A program made the translations under genes and the position numbers. DNA of 15,783 bases from Propionibacterium sp. (GTDB lineage: Bacteria > Actinomycetota > Actinomycetes > Propionibacteriales > Propionibacteriaceae). Position 1 is the stretch's first letter. Every line of letters starts with the position of its first letter. This document shows positions 7,002 to 12,986 of this stretch, in pieces. The DNA lies in assembly GCA_012837465.1 (NCBI GenBank), contig DURG01000299.1:1-15783 (forward strand). The letters run 5' to 3'. The notes beneath the pieces were generated by a model. The model searched no databases, was not told where the DNA came from, and worked only from the letters and a program-made list of their open reading frames with translations.

Positions 7002-7022
7002 GCCGAACGCGCCGAAACCCGA
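6996..7022 (+). repeat. Short element with GGTTGAGCCG / CGAAACCCGA ends at coaD 3' end
   Basis: The segment opens with GGTTGAGCCG (6996-7005) and closes with CGAAACCCGA (7013-7022). The same two 10-mers, in the same order and orientation, bracket 14702-14800 inside smc. Here only 7 nt separate them, as in an internally deleted copy. GGTT and AACC are complementary ends. It provides the coaD stop codon. Confidence 0.6.
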
Positions 7023-7044
7023 GGGCGTGAGCGACTCGGCCCAA

Positions 7045-7082
7045 GCGAACGCTGTTCGCGCAACCCATGGCAACAGATGGCA
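7045..7082 (+). promoter_or_regulatory. Palindrome and 10-nt-spaced direct repeat upstream of the TRAP operon
   Basis: GCGAAC-GCT-GTTCGC (7045-7059) is a perfect 6-bp palindrome with a 3-nt centre. ATGGCA follows at 7067-7072 and 7077-7082, one helical turn apart. All lie upstream of the candidate dctP -10 box, where an operator would be expected. No T-run follows the palindrome, so it is a poor terminator. No regulator gene is present nearby to link to it. Confidence 0.35.
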
Positions 7083-7110
7083 TCTCAGCAACCAAGGCGC
7101 AACGGGGACC

Positions 7111-7116
7111 TAGCCT
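7111..7116 (+). promoter_or_regulatory. Candidate -10 box of the TRAP operon
   Basis: TAGCCT fits TAnnnT and would place the transcript start near 7123, giving a leader of about 48 nt before dctP. The -35 region is not recognisable, so the promoter may need an activator, or the call may be wrong. Confidence 0.35.
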
Positions 7117-7170
7117 GCAGTGAAACCGGAGGCAACCCCTTCGCATGACGCTCATTGACGAGAGGCACCC

Positions 7171-8178
7171 ATGGACAGACGAACACTGCTGCTGGGAGGT
7201 TTGGCCGCGCTGGGCGCGGGCGCGTTGAGCGGTTGCAGCCGCGAAGGCTCGGCCGCCACAGGCGCCAGGCACATCCTGCGGCTTGCCCTGAACCAGACCG
7301 AGACGCACCCGTCCTACATCGCACTCGACGCCTTCAGCAAGTCCCTGTTCGAGGCCACCGGCGGCGAGTACACCATCGACATCTTCCCCAACGAGGTGCT
7401 GGGCGCCCAGCAGGAGATCCTGAACCTGCAGCGCAACAACATCGTCGACCTGGCCATCATCTCCAGCACCCAGCTGGAGAACATCAACGAGGACTTCCGG
7501 GTCTTCAACGTGCCGCGCGTGTTCGACTCCGTCGCGCACCAGATGGACGTGATCACCAACCCCGAGATCTCCGGCGAGCTCTTCGGTTCCCTCGAAGCGA
7601 GCAACAACCTGCTCGTGCTGGGTGGCTTCACACAGGGCGAGCGCAACATCTACGCAGCCAAGGAGGTGGCCACCCCTGCGGACATGGCGGGCCTGAAGGT
7701 CCGTGTGCAGGAGAGCCCGGTGATGCTGCGGATGATCGAGGCCATGGGCGGCAGCCCCACCCCGATGGCCTACGGCGAGGTCTACACCGCGCTGCAGGCC
7801 GGGGTCCTCGACGGCGCGGAGAACAATGAGGTCTCCTACTTCACGCAGAAGCACTACGAGGTGGCCCCCGTGTTCTCCTACACCAAGCACCTCGTCGGCT
7901 TCGACTACATGGTGGCCAGCGCAAAGTCGCTGCACGACATGGGGCCCGAGATGCGGGCCGTCTTCGACGAGGAATGGGGCAAGGCGATGCAGCACTTCAC
8001 TGAGCTGTGGGCAACCTCCACCCAGGAGGCGATCGAGGGAGCCAAGGCCGGCGGCGCCACCTTCGCCGAGATCGACACCGCAGAGTTCGACGCGCAGCTC
8101 ACCCCGCTGGCCGAATCGCTGCTCACCAGCGACGTCCAGAAGCGCATCTTCCAGCAGACAAAGGAGGCGGCAGCATGA
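7171..8178 (+). CDS. dctP: TRAP transporter solute-binding lipoprotein (DctP family)
   Basis: This extracytoplasmic receptor captures an organic acid and delivers it to the DctQM membrane complex. It has 335 residues. The signal peptide MDRRTLLLGG...ALSGC has twin arginines at 3-4 and a lipobox with Cys22, suggesting a lipoprotein, possibly Tat-exported. KVRV (Arg178) matches the arginine that binds the ligand carboxylate, and GEVYTALQAGVLDGAENN (202-219) is the family signature. The substrate is a carboxylate; C4-dicarboxylates and sugar acids (uronate type) are both possible and sequence alone does not decide. ATG 7171 is supported by GAGAGG (7160-7165) 5 nt upstream. Its stop overlaps the dctQ start (ATGA). 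It is the first gene of a three-gene operon. Confidence 0.94.
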   Translation: MDRRTLLLGGLAALGAGALSGCSREGSAATGARHILRLALNQTETHPSYIALDAFSKSLFEATGGEYTIDIFPNEVLGAQQEILNLQRNNIVDLAIISSTQLENINEDFRVFNVPRVFDSVAHQMDVITNPEISGELFGSLEASNNLLVLGGFTQGERNIYAAKEVATPADMAGLKVRVQESPVMLRMIEAMGGSPTPMAYGEVYTALQAGVLDGAENNEVSYFTQKHYEVAPVFSYTKHLVGFDYMVASAKSLHDMGPEMRAVFDEEWGKAMQHFTELWATSTQEAIEGAKAGGATFAEIDTAEFDAQLTPLAESLLTSDVQKRIFQQTKEAAA

Positions 8179-8729
8179 ATGCCCTCGTCCGCGCCCTCAT
8201 GACGGCGCTCAAGTGGATCTGCGTGGTGCTGTTCGCCGCGCTGGTCCTCGTCGTGGTGTGGCAGGTCTTCGCCCGCCTCGTGCTCGACCGGCCCCAGGCC
8301 TGGACCGATGAGGCCTCCCGCATGATCTTCGTCTGGCTCGGCCTGCTGGCCGCGGCCTACGTCTTCGGCGAGCGCGGCCACATCGCCGTCGACTTCGTCG
8401 TCACCAAGTTCGGCAGGGCGGGGGAGAGGGCCGTCGGCATCTTCGTGCAACTGCTGATCATGTTCTTCGCCGTGGCGCTGCTCGTCTACGGCGGCATCCG
8501 GGCCAGTGGCGGTGCCAGCAACCAGAACCTGTCCGCGCTGAGCTTCCTGACGCTGGGCCAGATGTACTGGGTGTTGCCGCTGACCGGCCTGCTCATCGTC
8601 ATCTTCGCCATCCACCACGTCATGCGGATCGTGGCTGGCGTCGAACCCGCGTTCCCGGCCAGCGAAGAGGAGCAACTCGTCGAGGAGTTGGCTGAAGAGG
8701 GCGCCCTACCGAACGGACCGGTGGCCTGA
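8175..8729 (+). CDS. dctQ: TRAP transporter small permease (DctQ family)
   Basis: This is the small membrane subunit that partners DctM in the ion-driven TRAP permease. It has 184 residues and four predicted helices (about 14-36, 47-68, 88-108 and 127-151), as is standard for DctQ. Typical residues lie between TM1 and TM2 and after it (WTDEASRMIFVWLG, then GERGHIAVDF). The acidic C-terminal tail (SEEEQLVEELAEEG) is cytoplasmic by inference. ATG 8175 is supported by AAGGAGG (8161-8167) 7 nt upstream and overlaps the dctP stop. dctM starts 1 nt after its stop. Confidence 0.93.
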   Translation: MNALVRALMTALKWICVVLFAALVLVVVWQVFARLVLDRPQAWTDEASRMIFVWLGLLAAAYVFGERGHIAVDFVVTKFGRAGERAVGIFVQLLIMFFAVALLVYGGIRASGGASNQNLSALSFLTLGQMYWVLPLTGLLIVIFAIHHVMRIVAGVEPAFPASEEEQLVEELAEEGALPNGPVA

Positions 8730-8730
8730 C

Positions 8731-10035
8731 ATGGACATCATCCTCATCGCCTCCCTCGTGCTGGTCGTCGGCATCGTCGGCTGCATCATCCTGGGCGTGC
8801 CGATCGCCGTGGGCATCGGCCTGTCCAGCTTCGCCGCAGCCATGGTGCTGCTCGACTTCGACCGGGCCGCGCTGGTCTCGGCCCAACGAATGTTCACCGG
8901 CATCAACTCGTTCACGCTGTTGGCCATCCCGTTCTTCGTGTTGGCAGGAGTACTCATGAACTCCGGCGGCATTGCCGGCAGGCTCATCGACGCGGCCAAG
9001 GTGCTCACAGGCCGCATGCCCAACTCCCTGGCCCACACCAACGTGCTGGCCAACTCGCTGTTCGGCGCCGTCTCGGGTGCGGCGGTCGCCGCGGCCGCCG
9101 CCATCGGCACCGTCATGACGCCGCGTATGCGCGAGGACGGCTACCGGCGTGACTTCGCGGCCGCAGTCAACGTGGCCTCGGCGCCGGCGGGCATGCTGAT
9201 CCCGCCGTCGAACACCTTCATCGTGTACTCCCTGGTCTCCAGCACCTCGGTGGCCGCGCTGTTCATGGCCGGCGTCGGCCCGGGCATCATCTGGGTGATC
9301 GCCTGCATGATCGTGGTGGCCATCCTCGGGCGCAGGTACGGCGGCGGGAAGAGCGGGGAACGTCCCGGCCTGAAGCTGACGCTGCTGACGCTGTGGCGGG
9401 CCTTCCCATCCCTGCTGATGATCGTCATCGTGGTGGGCGGCATCCTCGCCGGCTACTTCACCGCCACCGAGTCCTCGGCCGTGGCCGTGGTCTACTGCCT
9501 GATTCTCGGCTTCGCCTATCGGCAACTCACCCTCAAGGCGCTCCCCGCCCTGCTGATGGACGCGGCCCGCACGACGGCGATCGTGATGCTGCTGGTGGCC
9601 GTCTCAACCGTGCTGTCGTTCGTCATGTCGCTGGGGCACATCCCCGAGGTGGTGTCGTCGGCGCTGCTGGGGCTGAGCGACAACCCCAACGTGATCCTCA
9701 TCATCATGATGGTGATCCTGCTCGCCGTGGGCACGTTCATGGACCCGACCCCGGCAATCCTGATCTTCACCCCGATCTTCCTGCCCATCGTGATGACCTT
9801 CGGCATCGACCCGTTGCACTTCGGCGCGATGATCGTCTACAACCTGAGCCTGGGCGTGATCACCCCGCCAGTCGGCAACGTACTGTTCGTCGGCGCGAGG
9901 GTCGCGGGGCTGAGGATCGAACCGGTCGTGGGCAAGCTGGTCTGGTTCCTGTTGGCGATCGTGATCGGCCTGTTCATCGTCGTATTCATCCCGCAGGTGT
10001 CCATGTGGCTGCCCACGGTGATGGGGCTCACCTGA
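8731..10035 (+). CDS. dctM: TRAP transporter large permease (DctM family)
   Basis: This is the large membrane subunit that forms the ion-coupled transport path with DctQ and accepts substrate from DctP. It has 434 residues and about 12 hydrophobic segments. Characteristic stretches are GVPIAVGIGLSSF near TM1-2, FFVLAGVLMNSGGIAGRLI, the hairpin region SLFGAVSGAAVA, PSNTFIVYSL and the C-terminal LGVITPPVGNVLFVGARVAG. It starts 1 nt after dctQ without a strong Shine-Dalgarno, so translation is probably coupled. No regulator, kinase or catabolic gene accompanies the operon, so the substrate pathway must be encoded elsewhere. No clear terminator follows. Confidence 0.95.
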   Translation: MDIILIASLVLVVGIVGCIILGVPIAVGIGLSSFAAAMVLLDFDRAALVSAQRMFTGINSFTLLAIPFFVLAGVLMNSGGIAGRLIDAAKVLTGRMPNSLAHTNVLANSLFGAVSGAAVAAAAAIGTVMTPRMREDGYRRDFAAAVNVASAPAGMLIPPSNTFIVYSLVSSTSVAALFMAGVGPGIIWVIACMIVVAILGRRYGGGKSGERPGLKLTLLTLWRAFPSLLMIVIVVGGILAGYFTATESSAVAVVYCLILGFAYRQLTLKALPALLMDAARTTAIVMLLVAVSTVLSFVMSLGHIPEVVSSALLGLSDNPNVILIIMMVILLAVGTFMDPTPAILIFTPIFLPIVMTFGIDPLHFGAMIVYNLSLGVITPPVGNVLFVGARVAGLRIEPVVGKLVWFLLAIVIGLFIVVFIPQVSMWLPTVMGLT

Positions 10036-10038
10036 GAT

Positions 10039-10067
10039 TTGGTGACGGCGCCGGGGTTCGGTAGAGT
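10039..10067 (+). promoter_or_regulatory. Candidate promoter of the DUF177-rpmF-rnc block
   Basis: TTGGTG (10039-10044) and TAGAGT (10062-10067) are 17 nt apart. A start near 10074 would give a leader of about 46 nt before the GTG at 10120. The leader holds GGTCATG twice (10076-10082 and 10087-10093), 11 nt apart; the first lies inside the palindrome GTCATGAC. Confidence 0.5.
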
Positions 10068-10119
10068 TATGAGTCGGTCATGACGAGGTCATGGACGGAT
10101 CAGGCGAAGGGATTCCGAC

Positions 10120-10668
10120 GTGTCACCCGTGCAGCACCATCTGGATCGGCGCTCACCCCTCGTTCTCGAGGTGCATGAGCTCGGTCGCGGTGCTGGTTCC
10201 ACGAAGGTGATTCAGAAGACGGTCCCGGCGCCGGCCGACCTTGGCATCGAAGTGATCGGGGTGCCGCAGGGCTCCGACGTCGAGCTTGATCTCAAGCTCG
10301 AAGCCGTGGTCGAAGGCGTCCTGGTGACGGGTACCGCCACCGTGCAACTGCACGGTGAGTGCGCCCGCTGCCTGGACGACATCGCCTACGAGGAGACCTT
10401 CGACCTGCAGGAACTCTTCTTCTACCCCGGCCGCGAGGTCGAGGACGATGAGAGCGTCGTGGTCGACGAGACGATCGACCTGGACGAAACCCTGCGGGAC
10501 GCCGTGGTGCTCGAATTGCCGTTCACGCCACTGTGCAGCGACGATTGTCTGGGGCTCTGCCCCGAGTGCGGCTTCAACCGCAACGACGATCCCGCCCACA
10601 GCCACGGGGAGAAGATTGATCCCCGCTGGGAGGGTCTCTCTGAACTGCTCGGCGAGACCGACAACTGA
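10120..10668 (+). CDS. yceD: DUF177 (YceD) family protein linked to L32
   Basis: This 182-residue protein of the DUF177/YceD family is almost always encoded next to rpmF, as here. The family is implicated in 23S rRNA accumulation or large-subunit assembly; its molecular action is not settled. CARC (Cys81, Cys84) and the C-terminal cluster CSDDCLGLCPECG (Cys139, 143, 147, 150) fit the family pattern and suggest metal binding. An acidic stretch lies between them (EVEDDE). GTG 10120 is supported by AAGGGA (10107-10112) 7 nt upstream. Its stop is 32 nt before rpmF, consistent with co-transcription. Confidence 0.92.
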   Translation: MSPVQHHLDRRSPLVLEVHELGRGAGSTKVIQKTVPAPADLGIEVIGVPQGSDVELDLKLEAVVEGVLVTGTATVQLHGECARCLDDIAYEETFDLQELFFYPGREVEDDESVVVDETIDLDETLRDAVVLELPFTPLCSDDCLGLCPECGFNRNDDPAHSHGEKIDPRWEGLSELLGETDN

Positions 10669-10700
10669 CTTTTAGCGGAAAACTCATCTAGGAGAAGATC

Positions 10701-10892
10701 ATGGCTGTACCGAAGCGGAAGATGTCGCGCAGCAACACCCGTTCGCGCCGTGCGCAGTGGAAGGCAAGCGTGGTTCCCACCGTCGTGTGCGCCAACCCCG
10801 CCTGCCGTGAGCCCCACCTGCAGCACACCGCGTGCCCGAGCTGCGGCCAGTACGGCCCGCGCGGCGAACGCCGCCAGGTCGTCGAGGCCTGA
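10701..10892 (+). CDS. rpmF: 50S ribosomal protein L32
   Basis: This is a 63-residue large-subunit protein. MAVPKRKMSRSNTRSRRAQW is the conserved basic N-terminus that contacts 23S rRNA. The zinc ribbon is formed by CANPAC and CPSCG; the C-x4-C first half is the usual actinobacterial form. ATG 10701 has AGGAG (10690-10694) 6 nt upstream. It follows DUF177 by 32 nt and precedes rnc by 26 nt, the conserved order in this phylum. Confidence 0.97.
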   Translation: MAVPKRKMSRSNTRSRRAQWKASVVPTVVCANPACREPHLQHTACPSCGQYGPRGERRQVVEA

Positions 10893-10903
10893 TCCTGCCG
10901 CAC

Positions 10904-10919
10904 CCCGCGAGCCCGCGGG
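10904..10919 (+). promoter_or_regulatory. GC-only hairpin reaching into the rnc start codon
   Basis: CCCGCG (10904-10909) pairs with CGCGGG (10914-10919) across the 4-nt loop AGCC. The last paired base is the G of the GTG start. No good Shine-Dalgarno is seen, so the hairpin could limit initiation and make rnc translation depend on ribosomes finishing rpmF, 12 nt upstream. Function is inferred. Confidence 0.45.
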
Positions 10920-11596
10920 TGAGCAGGCTTGAAGACCAGCTGAAGGAGCTGGGCGTCGAGGTCGACGCCCAGCTCTTTGAGTTGTCCTTCACCCACCGCA
11001 GCTTCTCCTACGAGAACGACGTGCCGTCCAACGAGCGGCTCGAGTTCCTGGGCGACGCGGTGCTGCAGATCGTGGTCACCGAACACATCGTGCGGCAGTA
11101 CCCTGACTTGGCAGAGGGGCACCTCGCCAAGCTGCGCGCCTCCGTCGTGAGCTCCGCCCCGCTGGCCAAGCTCGCCCGCTCGCTGGACGTGGGCCAGCAC
11201 CTGCGCCTCGGCAAGGGTGAGATCGCCACGAAGGGCCATGACAAGACGTCGATCCTGGCCGACACGATGGAAGCGGTCATCGGCGCCATCCACCTGTCCC
11301 AAGGGCCAGAGGCCTCCGCCCGGTTCGTGCACCACAACTTCGACCCGCTGATCGCCGCCTCCGCAGATTCGGGCGACTATGCGGACTACAAGACCGTCCT
11401 GCAGGAGCTCACCGCCCGTCAGGGATGGGGCCTGCCGCGCTACGAGGTCACCGGCACCGGCCCGGACCACGAACGCACCTTCACCGCCGTCGTCCACGTG
11501 CAGGAACGGGTCATGGGGCAGGGCACCGCACCCAGCAAGAAGCGCGCCGAGCAGATCGCCGCGCGCCTGGCCGTGACGGAGCTCACCAGTGCCTGA
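10919..11596 (+). CDS. rnc: Ribonuclease III
   Basis: RNase III cuts double-stranded RNA, including the rRNA precursor, in the cytoplasm. From GTG 10919 it has 225 residues, normal for the family. NERLEFLGDAVL carries Glu39, Glu42 and Asp46, and DTMEAV carries Asp115 and Glu118, together the Mg-binding catalytic set. The C-terminal dsRNA-binding domain begins near DYKTVLQELTARQG. The start is chosen by homology of the N-terminus (LEDQLKELGVEVDAQL, THRSFSYEN); longer in-frame starts would overlap rpmF and encode unrelated Pro/Arg-rich sequence. The start codon lies in a GC hairpin. The stop overlaps the mutM start by 8 nt. Confidence 0.95.
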   Translation: MSRLEDQLKELGVEVDAQLFELSFTHRSFSYENDVPSNERLEFLGDAVLQIVVTEHIVRQYPDLAEGHLAKLRASVVSSAPLAKLARSLDVGQHLRLGKGEIATKGHDKTSILADTMEAVIGAIHLSQGPEASARFVHHNFDPLIAASADSGDYADYKTVLQELTARQGWGLPRYEVTGTGPDHERTFTAVVHVQERVMGQGTAPSKKRAEQIAARLAVTELTSA

Positions 11597-12428
11597 GCTG
11601 CCCGAGGTCGAGACCGTGCGGCAGGGCCTGCTGGCCCACGCCGCCGGCCGCACCATCGACGACGTCACCGTCCTGCACCCGCGCCCCGTGCGCTACCACC
11701 CGATCGGCCCCGAGGCCTTCCGCGCAGACCTTGCGGGCCGCCGGATCGACGACGTGCGCCGCCGTGGCAAGTACCTGTGGGCCGTCCTCGGGGATGACGC
11801 CTTGGTGGCGCACCTGGGGATGAGCGGCCAGTTCCGCTTCAACCTGCCCGGCGACGAGCACGTCCGCAACACCCGCGTGGTGTTCCACCTCGACGACGGC
11901 GCGGAGTTGCGCTTCGTGGACCAGCGCATGTTCGGTGGGCTGGATCTGCGCCCCAGGGTGGCCGAGTGCCCCGTGCCGCACATCGCGCTCGACCCGTTCG
12001 ACCCAAATTTCGACGCCCGGTCCGTCGCCCGCCGCATGCGCTCGAAGCGCACCACGGTGAAGCGCGCGCTGCTCGACCAGTCGCTGGTCAGCGGCATCGG
12101 CAACATCTACGCCGACGAGGCGCTGTGGCGCAGCCGCCTCCACTTCGAGACCCCCACCCAACAGCTCGGGCCGCGCAAGGCCGTCGAGCTCATCCGCACC
12201 GCCGGCGACGTGATGGCCGAGGCCCTCGAGCAGGGCGGCACCTCCTTCGACGACCTTTACGTGCACGTCAACGGCGAATCCGGCTACTTCTCCCGCTCGC
12301 TCAACGCCTACGGCCGGGAGGACGAGCCCTGCACCAGGTGTGGCCGGTTGATCGTGCGCGTGGCCTTCATGAACCGCAGTTCCTACCTCTGCCCGGCCTG
12401 CCAGCGGGTCCCGAAGGGCCGGCCGTGA
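11589..12428 (+). CDS. mutM: Formamidopyrimidine-DNA glycosylase (Fpg/MutM)
   Basis: MutM removes 8-oxoguanine and formamidopyrimidines from DNA and nicks the abasic site. It has 279 residues. PELPEVETV places the catalytic Pro2 and Glu3 at the N-terminus exposed by Met removal. Lys61 in RRRGKYLW is the conserved damage-site lysine. VVSGIGNIYADEALW-like sequence (LVSGIGNIYADEALW here) is the helix-two-turn-helix. The zinc finger is C248-x2-C251-x16-C268-x2-C271. NGESGYFSRSLNAYGRE favours Fpg over Nei. GTG 11589 has GGAG (11578-11581) 7 nt upstream and overlaps rnc by 8 nt. The stop overlaps the next start as GTGA. Confidence 0.96.
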   Translation: MPELPEVETVRQGLLAHAAGRTIDDVTVLHPRPVRYHPIGPEAFRADLAGRRIDDVRRRGKYLWAVLGDDALVAHLGMSGQFRFNLPGDEHVRNTRVVFHLDDGAELRFVDQRMFGGLDLRPRVAECPVPHIALDPFDPNFDARSVARRMRSKRTTVKRALLDQSLVSGIGNIYADEALWRSRLHFETPTQQLGPRKAVELIRTAGDVMAEALEQGGTSFDDLYVHVNGESGYFSRSLNAYGREDEPCTRCGRLIVRVAFMNRSSYLCPACQRVPKGRP

Positions 12429-12985
12429 CCCCCGCTGAGCGCTACCTCAGGTCGATATGGCAGTTCTTGAAGTTCGGCATCGTCGGCGGATCCGGCGTGC
12501 TGGTCAACATGGCGGTCAACATCGTCATGAACAAGCTCAACGGCGGAACGGTCAACGCGCGAAACGTTCTGTGGGCCATCCCGGGCACTGATTTCAACGT
12601 GCGTTTCACGCACTTGGCGTGGATCGTGCCCTTCCTCGTTGCCAACCTGTGGAACTTCCAACTGAACCGTTGGTGGACCTTCCAGTCCTCCAAGGCGGCG
12701 AACTGGTGGAAGGAATTCTGGCCGTTCCTGGCGGTGGGTTCCGTGGCGGCAGCGGCAGGGCTCCTCCTGAAGATCCTGATGGAGAACCCCGTGAGCCCGC
12801 TCTACCTGCCCGAGCCGTTCTTCCACGAAGAGGTGGGCCTGCGCTCGCGGGAGTACTGGTCCCAGCTCATCGCGATCCTGCTCACGATGCCGATCAACTT
12901 CATCGTCAACAAGCTTTGGACCTTCCGGGCGGTGCGCTCCTCTAAGCTGGCGGGCGCAGCCACCGAAGAGAGGCCCACCGCCTGA
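12425..12985 (+). CDS. GtrA-family four-helix membrane protein
   Basis: GtrA-like proteins are small membrane proteins thought to act in polyprenyl-linked sugar transfer to cell-surface polymers; the role here is unproven. The protein has 186 residues and four predicted helices, starting with FLKFGIVGGSGVLVNMAVNIV. NFQLNRWWTF closes TM2 and NFIVNKLWTF closes TM4, a repeated motif that marks the family's internal twofold repeat. Loops after TM1 and TM3 are longer than in minimal members, giving extra extracytoplasmic sequence by inference. GTG 12425 has AAGGG (12414-12418) 6 nt upstream and overlaps the mutM stop. smc begins 1 nt after its stop. No glycosyltransferase is adjacent. Confidence 0.88.
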   Translation: MTPAERYLRSIWQFLKFGIVGGSGVLVNMAVNIVMNKLNGGTVNARNVLWAIPGTDFNVRFTHLAWIVPFLVANLWNFQLNRWWTFQSSKAANWWKEFWPFLAVGSVAAAAGLLLKILMENPVSPLYLPEPFFHEEVGLRSREYWSQLIAILLTMPINFIVNKLWTFRAVRSSKLAGAATEERPTA

Positions 12986-12986
12986 C

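Noticed and set aside
7045..7059. Palindrome considered as a coaD terminator
   Set aside because: The stem is only 6 bp and no T-run follows on either strand; it is listed only as a possible operator.
7145..7228. Possible 27-codon upstream ORF overlapping dctP, with four Trp codons and GGAGG 12 nt upstream
   Set aside because: The spacing is long for initiation, the Trp codons arise from the alternate frame of the dctP signal sequence, and no attenuator structure is seen.
10832..10918. Upstream in-frame starts for rnc overlapping rpmF
   Set aside because: The added residues are Pro/Arg-rich and unlike RNase III; they are the alternate frame of rpmF.
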